This document shows, one piece after another, positions 18,248 to 25,339 of a stretch of 64,000 nucleotides of DNA. Under the pieces are notes generated by a model that searched no databases, was not told the origin of the DNA, and was given only the letters and a program-made list of their open reading frames with translations. The stretch lies in assembly GCF_003752465.1 (NCBI RefSeq), contig NZ_RKHJ01000001.1, positions 1,054,001-1,118,000 on the forward strand, read 5' to 3'. Each line of letters opens with the position of its first letter. The stretch's first letter is position 1. Source of the stretch: Agrococcus jenensis (GTDB taxonomy: Bacteria > Actinomycetota > Actinomycetes > Actinomycetales > Microbacteriaceae). A program made the translations under genes and the position numbers.

Positions 18248-18997
18248 ATGGCCGACGACCTGGCCGCGCCCTCGGCGCCGGATGCGTCGGGCGCTGACGC
18301 CCCCGCCGCGGCGAGCGCCGAGACCGACGCCGCGCTCGCCCGGCGCGCCCAGATCCTCGCGACCGAGCACTGGGGGCTGCTCGCCGCTCGCGGCACCGCG
18401 CAGAGCGAGGTGCTCACCCGCATCACGATCTTCCTGACGCTCGTGTCGGCCGGGCTCGTCACGATGGGGCTGCTCGGCCAGGCATCGGGCTACGCCGGCT
18501 GGTTCTCGCCGGCGATGCTCGCGATCCTGGCGTTCCTCGCGCTGATCGGCTTCATGACGCAGCTCCGCGTGCTGAACGTCGCGCAGGAGGACATGATGTA
18601 CGTCGTCGCGATGAACCGGCTGCGCGGCGGCTACGTCGACCTCGACCCCCGCGTCGCGGGCTACTTCCTCGCCGCTGTCACCGACGACCAGGCGGGGATG
18701 GACCAGACCTACTCGTTCATCGCTCGCCGCAGCGCAGCCAGCCACCTCTTCGGCAGCTCGATGGTGCTCATCGTGGTGGTGAACGCGTGCGTCGACGGCC
18801 TGCTCGCCGCCGCGATCGTGGTCACGTCGACCGGCTCCGTGCCGTGGGCGATCGCCGTCGGCGTCGCCGTCGGCCTCGCCTGGTGCGCGGTGTCCATGCG
18901 CCGGGGCTACCTCGGCTTCCGCGACGTGTGGCGCCGCTATCGGCCCCGGCGTCCCACGCAGGGGCCGCCGGGCTTCCTCCACGACGCCGACGCGTGA
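18248..18997 (+). CDS. Hypothetical membrane protein
   Basis: I do not recognise this 249-residue protein. It has an Ala/Asp-rich N-terminal ~50 residues, two hydrophobic segments at about 60-80 and 90-110, a ~65-residue polar loop (LNVAQEDMMYVVAMNRLRGGYVDLDP), two more segments at about 170-195 and 200-220, and a basic C-terminal tail (RRYRPRRPTQ). This predicts four membrane spans with both ends probably cytoplasmic. Codon bias matches the neighbours. No operon partner is present. Confidence 0.7.
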   Translation: MADDLAAPSAPDASGADAPAAASAETDAALARRAQILATEHWGLLAARGTAQSEVLTRITIFLTLVSAGLVTMGLLGQASGYAGWFSPAMLAILAFLALIGFMTQLRVLNVAQEDMMYVVAMNRLRGGYVDLDPRVAGYFLAAVTDDQAGMDQTYSFIARRSAASHLFGSSMVLIVVVNACVDGLLAAAIVVTSTGSVPWAIAVGVAVGLAWCAVSMRRGYLGFRDVWRRYRPRRPTQGPPGFLHDADA

Positions 18998-19057
18998 CGT
19001 CGGCCCGCATCCAGCGATGGGTAGTTCTCCCCATGGCGGATGCCCAGGTGGCGTCAC

Positions 19058-19231
19058 TACCGTGGTCGAACGGCCCGGCTGGGGCCCCGACGCCGAGAGG
19101 CGGAGGGGAATCGGGCCAGACAAGGGAATACGAGCGGGACCCTCGATCATGGAGCGAGGCTCTGCGCGGCAGCCGTGACGCTGCCGCCCGCTGATGCAAG
19201 AGGGGCCCGACCGCGATGGTCGGGCCCCCTT
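19058..19231 (+). ncRNA. Candidate small RNA unit
   Basis: In a ~240-base gap without a supportable gene, a TACCGT box (19058-19063) is followed by sequence with several hairpins, including a perfect 8-bp stem GCGGCAGC-N6-GCTGCCGC, and ends in a strong terminator-like hairpin at 19202-19229 followed by TTCT. This would give a transcript of about 160 nt. Short open frames across it (ATGs at 19016 and 19033) lack the genome's third-position GC bias. No known RNA family was recognised, and the hairpin may instead serve the convergent Nudix gene. Confidence 0.3.
19202..19229. terminator. Bidirectional intrinsic terminator
   Basis: GGGGCCCGACC-GCGAT-GGTCGGGCCCC has an 11-bp GC stem, with TTCT on the plus side and TCTTG on the minus side. 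It lies 9 bases beyond the Nudix stop codon. Confidence 0.75.
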
Positions 19232-19237
19232 CTCGTC

Positions 19238-19651
19238 TCAGCGGTGCCGAGCGCGCTCCGCCAGCAGCAGCGGGAACACGAGCTCGCGGTTGAGCGGCGC
19301 CTCTGCCGCGTCGTCGATCCCGACCGCCGGGTCGATCCAGCGCACCGCCTCGATCTCGGCGAGCGGTTCCGGTGCGATGGCGTCACGCGTGCGGAAGACG
19401 CTCGCGCGCAGCGCGAAGCCCGCCTCGTTGGCGGCGCGCGTCTCGAAGTCGCCCATCGGCTCGATCCGGTCGAGCGCGATCGCGACGCCCAGCTCCTCGA
19501 GCACCTCGCGCACGGCGCACGCCGCGGCGCCCTCGCCCGCCTCCGGCTTGCCGCCCGGCAGCATCCACGCGCTCGTGCCGCGCTTGCGCACCGTCAGCAC
19601 GGCGCCGTCCTCGCGCTCGAAGCAGATCGCCGAGACGGTGATGACGCGCAT
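19238..19651 (-). CDS. Nudix hydrolase
   Basis: The 137-residue protein has a textbook Nudix box, G-x5-E-x7-REVLEELG (residues 34-56), which binds Mg2+ and hydrolyses nucleoside diphosphates linked to another group. The surrounding strands (VITVSAICF, MLPGGKPEAGE) suit an MutT-like housecleaning enzyme. The ATG lies 7 bases after a minus-strand TACCGT box (19659-19664). Substrate unknown. Confidence 0.92.
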   Translation of the reverse strand: MRVITVSAICFEREDGAVLTVRKRGTSAWMLPGGKPEAGEGAAACAVREVLEELGVAIALDRIEPMGDFETRAANEAGFALRASVFRTRDAIAPEPLAEIEAVRWIDPAVGIDDAAEAPLNRELVFPLLLAERARHR

Positions 19652-19658
19652 GCCTGCA

Positions 19659-19664
19659 ACGGTA
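19659..19664 (-). promoter_or_regulatory. -10 box of the Nudix gene (leaderless)
   Basis: Minus-strand TACCGT ends 7 bases before the ATG. Confidence 0.5.
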
Positions 19665-19678
19665 GCGATCGCCGGCGG

Positions 19679-20116
19679 CTAGCCTGCGTTCCGGGTGATG
19701 AGCTTCGAGAGCACGATGGCCGACCTGGTGTGGTCGACGCTCGACGCCGCGCGCACCTTCTCGAGCGCGTCCTCGAGCGCGATCACGTCGCGCGCCCGCA
19801 TGATCACGAACGCGTCCGCCTCGCCCGTCACCGTCCCCGCCTCGACGATCTCGGGAACGCCCGAGAGGATGCGCTTGAGGTCCTTCGGCGAGACCGTCCC
19901 GCGGCAGAACAGCTCGACGTAGGCCTCGGTCGCGAGCCCCTCGACCGCCGGGTCGACCTGCACGGTGAACCCGCGGATGACGCCGTCGGCCACCAGACGG
20001 TCGATGCGCCGCTTCACGGCGGAGGCCGAGAGCCCGACCTCGCCGCCGATGTCGGCGTAGCCCGCCCGGGCGTTGAGCCGCAGCTGGTCGATGATGCCGT
20101 GGTCGATGCGATCCAT
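19679..20116 (-). CDS. Lrp/AsnC family transcriptional regulator
   Basis: The 145-residue product has the N-terminal winged-helix domain (IIDQLRLNARAGYADIGGEVGLSASAVKRRIDRL in two parts, residues ~8-45) and the C-terminal RAM ligand-binding domain (VEAGTVTGEADAFVIMRARD). Divergent position, 91 bases from ddaH, points to control of ddaH-rocD by arginine, ornithine or a related amino acid. The ATG at 20116 begins the domain and follows a TAGATT box by 7 bases; longer upstream readings would overlap ddaH. Confidence 0.92.
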   Translation of the reverse strand: MDRIDHGIIDQLRLNARAGYADIGGEVGLSASAVKRRIDRLVADGVIRGFTVQVDPAVEGLATEAYVELFCRGTVSPKDLKRILSGVPEIVEAGTVTGEADAFVIMRARDVIALEDALEKVRAASSVDHTRSAIVLSKLITRNAG

Positions 20117-20123
20117 GCGCACG

Positions 20124-20129
20124 AATCTA
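20124..20129 (-). promoter_or_regulatory. -10 box of the Lrp gene (leaderless)
   Basis: Minus-strand TAGATT ends 7 bases before the ATG at 20116. Confidence 0.45.
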
Positions 20130-20145
20130 CGACCCGCACGGGTCT

Positions 20146-20199
20146 GCTCGCAAAGAACCGGCGTCGAAACCGCCGCCCGTGCGTCGATTCCTTGCGAGC
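20146..20199. promoter_or_regulatory. Candidate Lrp operator between Lrp and ddaH
   Basis: Inverted arms GCTCGCAAAGAA (20146-20157) and TTCCTTGCGAGC (20188-20199) match at 11 of 12 positions. Their centres are 42 bases apart, close to four helical turns, as expected for an Lrp-type octamer or dimer pair. The right arm ends 9 bases before the ddaH ATG. Confidence 0.55.
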
Positions 20200-20207
20200 A
20201 TGGAGCC

Positions 20208-21062
20208 ATGCAGCCTGAGACGACCATCATCGCGCGCCCCGAGACCGCAGCCCCGACCACCCGCTCCGCCGTGCACAAGACGGTGCTGATGTGCCGACCG
20301 GAGCACTTCACCGTGAGCTACCGCATCAACCCCTGGATGCACCCCGAGATCCCCACGAGCACCTCGACCGCCGTCCGCCAGTGGGAGACGCTCTACGACG
20401 CCTACCGCGGCCTCGGCTACGACGTCGAGCTGATCGACCCCATCGAGGGCCTCAACGACATGGTCTACGCCGCGAATGGCGGCTTCACGCTCGACGGCAA
20501 GGCCTACGGCGCGAAGTTCACCTACGAGCAGCGCGTGCCGGAGGGCCCCGCCTACATGGCGTGGTTCGCCGCGAACGGCTTCGAGGTGCACGAGCCGCAG
20601 CAGATCAACGAGGGCGAGGGCGACTTCCTGCTCTCGAACGGCGCGATCCTCGCCGGCCACGGCTTCCGCACCTCGCTCGAGTCGCACGACGAGCTGCGCG
20701 GCATCTTCGGCCGCGAGGTCGTGAGCCTCCGCCTCGTCGACCCGGCGTTCTACCACCTCGACACCGCGATCGCGATCCTCGACGACGAGAACATCGCCTA
20801 CCTGCCGAAGGCCTTCGACGACGCCAGCCGCGCCGAGCTCGAGCGCCGCTACCCCGACGCCGTGCACGTGAACGAGGAGGACGCCGCCGTGCTGGGCCTC
20901 AACTCGTTCGGCGACGGCCGCACGATGCTCATCGCGGGCAGGGCGACCGACTTCGAGCGCCAGCTCACCGAGCGCGGCTACGAGACGATCGGCCTCGACC
21001 TCTCCGAGCTGCTGCTCGGCGGCGGCGGCATCAAGTGCTGCACGCTGGAGCTGCGACGATGA
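20208..21062 (+). CDS. ddaH: Dimethylargininase-like amidinohydrolase
   Basis: The 284-residue protein is of the guanidino-modifying (pentein) superfamily: NPWMHPEI and LNDMVYAANGG near the N-terminus, catalytic His183 in FYHLDTAIAIL, and the nucleophile Cys277 in GGGGIKCCTLEL. Dimethylarginine dimethylaminohydrolases release citrulline and dimethylamine; relatives act on arginine. Overlap with rocD (ATGA) and the divergent Lrp gene indicate an arginine-to-glutamate catabolic unit, so arginine or an arginine derivative is the likely substrate. Distinguishing these needs biochemistry. Confidence 0.85.
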   Translation: MQPETTIIARPETAAPTTRSAVHKTVLMCRPEHFTVSYRINPWMHPEIPTSTSTAVRQWETLYDAYRGLGYDVELIDPIEGLNDMVYAANGGFTLDGKAYGAKFTYEQRVPEGPAYMAWFAANGFEVHEPQQINEGEGDFLLSNGAILAGHGFRTSLESHDELRGIFGREVVSLRLVDPAFYHLDTAIAILDDENIAYLPKAFDDASRAELERRYPDAVHVNEEDAAVLGLNSFGDGRTMLIAGRATDFERQLTERGYETIGLDLSELLLGGGGIKCCTLELRR

Positions 21063-22294
21063 CCGGCACGACGACCCACGCCGACGCGCTGAGCACCGCG
21101 ACGCAGGCCGCCATCGCGCAGGTCGAGTCGAGCGCCGCGCACAACTACCACCCGCTGCCGGTCGTGGTCGTCGAGGCGTCCGGCGCCTGGGTGACCGACG
21201 TCGACGGAAGCCGCTACCTCGACTGCCTCGCCGCGTACTCGGCGGTCAACTTCGGCCACGGCAACCCGCGCCTGCTGGCGGCGGCGCACGCGCAGCTCGA
21301 CCGCGTCACGCTCACGAGCCGGGCGTTCCACGCCGCCGCGCTCGGACCGTTCGTCGAGGCGCTCGCGCGGCTCGCCGGCAAGGACATGGTGCTGCCGATG
21401 AACACCGGTGCCGAGGCCGTCGAGTCGGGCATCAAGGTGGCTCGCCGCTGGGCCTACGAGGTCAAGGGCGTGCCCGCCGGGCAGGCCGAGATCATCGTGA
21501 TGGAGGGCAACTTCCACGGCCGCACCACCACGATCGTCTCGTTCTCCGACGACCCGGATGCCACCACCGGCTACGGTCCGTTCACGCCCGGCTTCGTGCG
21601 TGTGCCGTTCGGCGACGCAGAGGCGCTCGAGGCCGCGATCACGCCCAACACGGCGGCCGTGCTGCTCGAGCCCATCCAGGGCGAGGCCGGCATCATCGTG
21701 CCGCCGGCCGGCTACCTGCAGCGCGTGCGCGAGATCACCGCGCGCGAGCGCGTGCTCTTCATCGCCGACGAGATCCAGTCGGGCCTCGGCCGCACCGGCG
21801 CGACGTTCCAGTGCGACAACGAGGGCGTCGTGCCCGACGTCTACCTGCTGGGGAAGGCGCTCGGCGGGGGCGTGGTGCCGGTCTCGGCCGTGGTCGCGGA
21901 CGCCGACGTGCTCGGCGTCCTCACGCCCGGCTCGCACGGCTCGACCTTCGGCGGCAACCCGCTCGCGGCCGCGGTCGGCCTCGAGGTCGTGCGGATGCTC
22001 GCCGAGGGCGACATGCAGGCGCGCGCCCGCGCGCTGGGCGCCAGGCTGCACGCGGGGCTCGGCGAGCTGGTCGGCCACGGCGTCACCGCTGTGCGCGGCG
22101 CGGGGCTGTGGGCGGGCATCGACATCGACCCGGCCGTCGGCACGGCGCGCGACGTCTGCATGCGGCTGCTCGAGCGCGGCATCCTCGCGAAGGACACGCA
22201 CGGCCAGACCGTGCGCCTCGCGCCGCCCATCGTCATCCAGGAGGGCGACCTCGACATGCTCGTCCGGGAGTTCCGGGCGGCCGTCGGGGCGTAG
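21059..22294 (+). CDS. rocD: Ornithine-oxo-acid transaminase
   Basis: This class III PLP aminotransferase converts ornithine and 2-oxoglutarate to glutamate semialdehyde and glutamate. The 411-residue sequence carries NYHPLPVVV at the N-terminus, NTGAEAVESGIKVARRW, EPIQGEAGI, FIADEIQSGLGRTG and the Schiff-base lysine in LLGKALGGGVVPVSAV. The ATG overlaps the ddaH stop by four bases (21059-21062). Its product feeds the PutA dehydrogenase reaction encoded at 609-5219. Confidence 0.93.
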   Translation: MTGTTTHADALSTATQAAIAQVESSAAHNYHPLPVVVVEASGAWVTDVDGSRYLDCLAAYSAVNFGHGNPRLLAAAHAQLDRVTLTSRAFHAAALGPFVEALARLAGKDMVLPMNTGAEAVESGIKVARRWAYEVKGVPAGQAEIIVMEGNFHGRTTTIVSFSDDPDATTGYGPFTPGFVRVPFGDAEALEAAITPNTAAVLLEPIQGEAGIIVPPAGYLQRVREITARERVLFIADEIQSGLGRTGATFQCDNEGVVPDVYLLGKALGGGVVPVSAVVADADVLGVLTPGSHGSTFGGNPLAAAVGLEVVRMLAEGDMQARARALGARLHAGLGELVGHGVTAVRGAGLWAGIDIDPAVGTARDVCMRLLERGILAKDTHGQTVRLAPPIVIQEGDLDMLVREFRAAVGA

Positions 22295-22303
22295 CCCGGG
22301 CGT

Positions 22304-22367
22304 CGGGGACCCCTTCCACCGGACGGGACCCGGTGCACCGGGTCCCCGCTGGCGGCGGGGGTCCCCG
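22304..22367. terminator. Nested double palindrome between convergent rocD and VOC genes
   Basis: Outer arms CGGGGACCCC (22304-22313) and GGGGTCCCCG (22358-22367) enclose a perfect palindrome of two 11-base halves, beginning GGGACCC (22325-22346). The gap between convergent stops is 78 bases, so this likely ends both transcripts. T-tracts are absent. Confidence 0.6.
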
Positions 22368-22372
22368 AGCTG

Positions 22373-22837
22373 CTACGGCTCGGGCGTCGCCTGCATCGGG
22401 TCGGCCGCGTCCGCCTGCTGCCGCACGTCGGTGCCGTCGGCGAGCACCTCGGAGATCATGCCGAAGACGTTGCCGTCGGGATCGCGCAGGTAGCCGACGC
22501 GGCCGACGCCCTGGAGGTCCGCAGGGTGCACGGCCGCTGCGCCGCCGAGCTCGATGCCGCGCGCGAACGACGCGTCGACGTCGTCGACGCTCACGACGAT
22601 CGTGCTGCCGTTGACGGGCGCGCCCGCCGCGGGTGCCGGACCCTCGCGCTGCGTGAGCCCGCCGTCGATCCCCATGCCGGGCGAGCCCGTGCCGATCGAG
22701 CCCTCACCGGTCGCGATCGACCAGTACTGCCACTGCCCGAACCGCTCGAACCGCCACCCCAGCAGCTGGGCGTAGAAGTCGATGAGCCGCTGCGGCTCGC
22801 TCGCGTGGATCTCGAAGTGGACGACGAGGCTGCTCAT
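22373..22837 (-). CDS. VOC superfamily (glyoxalase-like) protein
   Basis: The 154-residue product begins VVHFEIHASEPQRLIDFYAQLLGW and has VSVDDVDASFARGIELGG and YLRDPDGNVFGMI, the two-module VOC pattern of uncharacterised glyoxalase-like proteins. A minus-strand TAGCGT box (22844-22849) ends 6 bases before the ATG. The last ~20 residues are an acidic, Ala/Gln-rich tail. Substrate unknown. Confidence 0.85.
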   Translation of the reverse strand: MSSLVVHFEIHASEPQRLIDFYAQLLGWRFERFGQWQYWSIATGEGSIGTGSPGMGIDGGLTQREGPAPAAGAPVNGSTIVVSVDDVDASFARGIELGGAAAVHPADLQGVGRVGYLRDPDGNVFGMISEVLADGTDVRQQADAADPMQATPEP

Positions 22838-22843
22838 GGCGCG

Positions 22844-22849
22844 ACGCTA
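22844..22849 (-). promoter_or_regulatory. -10 box of the 22837 VOC gene (leaderless)
   Basis: Minus-strand TAGCGT ends 6 bases before the ATG. Confidence 0.5.
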
Positions 22850-22888
22850 CGCCCCGGCTCCCAGGGTGGACAGGGGCATGATGGACGG

Positions 22889-23350
22889 ATGCGCACGCAC
22901 TACCGCTTCGACCACGCGTGGCAGCTCGACGCGGCCCCGGAGGCCGTGCTGGCGCTCCTCGAGGACCTGTCCGGCTACGGCGCGTGGTGGCCCGCGGTGC
23001 GGGTGACCGGTGGCTCGCTCACCGCAGGGGCGCGCACGGCCGACCTGGAGGTGCGCGCGCCGCTCGGCTACCGCCTGCGCATCACCCTGGCTGAGGACGC
23101 GCACGAGGCAGGGGGCGAGCCGCTGCCGCACGAGCTGCGCGCCGCCATCAGCGGCGACCTCCAGGGCTGGTGCGCGTGGCGCGTCGAGCCCGAGGGGGTC
23201 GGCACCCGCGTCGCGTTCGCGCAGGAGGTGCAGGTGCGCCAGCGCGTCCTGCGCGCGCTGAGCCCGCTGCTGCACGGCGCCCTCGCCCGGCAGCACGGCG
23301 CCGTCATGCGCTCGGCGGAGGCGGGGATGCGCCGAGCGCTGGGAGCCTGA
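22889..23350 (+). CDS. SRPBCC (START/polyketide-cyclase-like) family protein
   Basis: The 153-residue protein begins HYRFDHAWQLDAAPEAVLALLEDLSGYGAWWP, the strand-helix-helix entry of the SRPBCC ligand-binding fold, and closes with a long C-terminal helix (HGALARQHGAVMRSAEAGMRRAL). Such proteins bind or modify hydrophobic ligands. No catalytic residues can be assigned. It is divergent from the VOC gene with 51 bases between starts. Confidence 0.7.
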   Translation: MRTHYRFDHAWQLDAAPEAVLALLEDLSGYGAWWPAVRVTGGSLTAGARTADLEVRAPLGYRLRITLAEDAHEAGGEPLPHELRAAISGDLQGWCAWRVEPEGVGTRVAFAQEVQVRQRVLRALSPLLHGALARQHGAVMRSAEAGMRRALGA

Positions 23351-23374
23351 GTTCGCTTACCGGCGAGACTGGCG

Positions 23375-23380
23375 TACGCT
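23375..23380 (+). promoter_or_regulatory. -10 box of the DUF2993-like gene (leaderless)
   Basis: TACGCT ends 7 bases before the GTG at 23388. Confidence 0.5.
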
Positions 23381-23387
23381 CGCGGGC

Positions 23388-24227
23388 GTGGCAGAGAGCA
23401 TCCTCCTCGGGCACGCCCCCAGGCCGACCGACGGCGCACAGCTGGCGAAGCGCATCCGCACCCTCGTGATCGCGGCGGAGCCCGCGGGCATCGCGTGCAC
23501 CTCCGTCATCGACGCGGAGCTCGACGGCGCCGACATCGCGCGGCTGCACCTCGACCTCACCGACTTCACCCTCGCCGGCGAGATCGACCGCGACCGCGCC
23601 AGGCTGGAGCCGCAGGGTGCACCGGTGTCGAGCGAGCCGGCCGTGCTCCGCAACCTGACCGTCCGGGCGACGCCGATGCGCGTCTCCGGCGCCGAGGTGA
23701 CGCTCGACGCGCAGCTGCGCGACCTGCCGTTCCGCTGGATCGAGACCGACAACCGCGAGCTCGCCGTCGAGCTGGCGAGGCCCAGCAACGAGCGCCCGCT
23801 GCACGGGCACGCGATCGTCTCGGTGCCCAAGCACCAGCTCGGCGCCGCCGTGCTCGGCCTCGCCGAGTCGGCGCTGCTCGACATGGGCGTCACCGTCTCG
23901 CGGCTCGACGTCGACGTGGAGTCGACCGGCCCCCACAGCCTCCGGCTCATCGTCGACGGCAAGGTCCGCAAGGGGCTGCTGGGCGCGTCGGTGCACGGCT
24001 CGGCGAGCGCGAGCATCGACGACCGGATGGGCGTCACGCTCAGCGACATCAGGCTCGAGAGCGGCAACCCGCTCGTCGCGGCGCTGCTCGCGGCGACGCG
24101 CGGCAAGGTCCACGGCTACGAGGGCCGCCGCATCGACCTCGCCGCGGAGCTGCCGGAGGGCATCCGGCTCGCCGACGTGCAGGTGCGCGTCACCGACGAC
24201 GTGATCCTCGAGGCGCGGCTGGTCTGA
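23388..24227 (+). CDS. DUF2993/LmeA-like lipid-binding-type protein, cytosolic form
   Basis: The 279-residue product shows long runs of alternating strands with VTVRATPMRVSGAEVTLDAQLRDLPF-like segments (written in two pieces in the sequence) and repeated 'D G x x R' turns that resemble DUF2993/LmeA proteins, which bind phosphoinositides in mycobacteria. Unlike those exported relatives, this one has no signal peptide or lipobox: it starts MAESILLGHAPRP. Assignment is by pattern only. It converges with a metallophosphoesterase gene. Confidence 0.5.
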   Translation: MAESILLGHAPRPTDGAQLAKRIRTLVIAAEPAGIACTSVIDAELDGADIARLHLDLTDFTLAGEIDRDRARLEPQGAPVSSEPAVLRNLTVRATPMRVSGAEVTLDAQLRDLPFRWIETDNRELAVELARPSNERPLHGHAIVSVPKHQLGAAVLGLAESALLDMGVTVSRLDVDVESTGPHSLRLIVDGKVRKGLLGASVHGSASASIDDRMGVTLSDIRLESGNPLVAALLAATRGKVHGYEGRRIDLAAELPEGIRLADVQVRVTDDVILEARLV

Positions 24228-24249
24228 GCGCCTCGGCCCCGGCCCTGGG

Positions 24250-25152
24250 TCAGGCCGAGACCAGCGCCGCCTGCCGCTCGGCGAGCCGCACCCCGGCCGC
24301 CTCGAGCCGCCGGGACGACTCGTCGGCGTCGACCCAGTCGAGCGCCGCGAACTCGCCGAGCGGCACGACCGAGTGCACGACCGTGCTCGGGTAGACGTGC
24401 ACGAGGTTGAACGCGCGCGCGCCGTCGCGGCCGCGCGTGCCGCCGACCGGCACGTTGAGGTCCTGCGTGTAGCACGTGGCCGACGCGACCGACACCGGGA
24501 TGCCGGCCACCGACGCCGTCGACGAGTAGTGCAGGTGCCCCGCGAGGATCGCGCGCACATCGGTGCCGACGAGCGACGCGGCGAGCGCCGACTGGTCGCG
24601 CAGCTCGACGCTCACGGCGAGGTCGAGCACGCTCGGCATCGGCGGGTGGTGCATCGCGAGGATCGTGCCGTGCGGCGCCGGCGTCGCGAGCACACCCCGC
24701 AACCACTCGAGCTGCTCGGGGCTCACCTCGCCGTGGTGGCGGCCGGGCACGGTCGAGTCGAGCGTCACGATGCGCAGCCCGTCGAGGTCGACCACGGCGT
24801 CGACGGGGGCGTCGGAGGCGGGCTCGTCGAGCAGCTCGCGCCGGAACGCCCCGCGCTCGTCGTGGTTGCCCATGACCCACACGACGCGGGCGCCGAGGTC
24901 GTCGGCGACCGGCTCGACGATGGCGCGCAGCCGGCGATAGGCGTCGGGCTCGCCGCGGTCGGCGAGGTCACCGGTGAAGACGATCGCGTCGGGCCGGGCA
25001 CCCGACGCCTCGAACTCGGCGAAGAGGCGGCGCAGGTGCACCTCGCTCGGGACGCGGTCGTAGAGGCTGCCGCCGCCGGCGAGGAGATGGGTGTCAGAGA
25101 TGTGGAGCAGGAAGTGGTTCGGCCTCGGGTGCTCGGCCGATCGGATCTGCAC
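24250..25152 (-). CDS. Calcineurin-like metallophosphoesterase (CpdA-type)
   Basis: All metal-binding blocks of the calcineurin-like fold are present in order: [32 protein letters not shown] and AGHLHY. The layout and 300-residue length fit CpdA-type 3',5'-cyclic nucleotide phosphodiesterases, so cAMP hydrolysis is plausible but other phosphodiesters are possible. The start is GTG at 25152 with GGAGGG four bases upstream. The window also encodes a cyclic-nucleotide-binding-domain transporter (48995) and a cyclase-like protein (50756). Confidence 0.9.
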   Translation of the reverse strand: MQIRSAEHPRPNHFLLHISDTHLLAGGGSLYDRVPSEVHLRRLFAEFEASGARPDAIVFTGDLADRGEPDAYRRLRAIVEPVADDLGARVVWVMGNHDERGAFRRELLDEPASDAPVDAVVDLDGLRIVTLDSTVPGRHHGEVSPEQLEWLRGVLATPAPHGTILAMHHPPMPSVLDLAVSVELRDQSALAASLVGTDVRAILAGHLHYSSTASVAGIPVSVASATCYTQDLNVPVGGTRGRDGARAFNLVHVYPSTVVHSVVPLGEFAALDWVDADESSRRLEAAGVRLAERQAALVSA

Positions 25153-25339
25153 GGTGCCCTCCGCTGTCGTCGGGTGCGCTCTGCATCGAGCACTGGTCGA
25201 AACCTATTCCAGTCCACCCACGGAAACCGGGTCTGCACACGGCGTGTACGCCAGGTGAACGGCCGATGAGAGGCGGTCGTACCATGGGGAGCGCCCCGGC
25301 ACGCCGGGCGCACCCGAGAAGGCAGGAGCCGCCCAGCAC

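Noticed and set aside
19016..19194. Two 53-codon open frames in the 18998-19237 gap
   Set aside because: Third codon positions are mixed rather than G/C, no family is recognisable, and the terminator-like and stem structures explain the region better.
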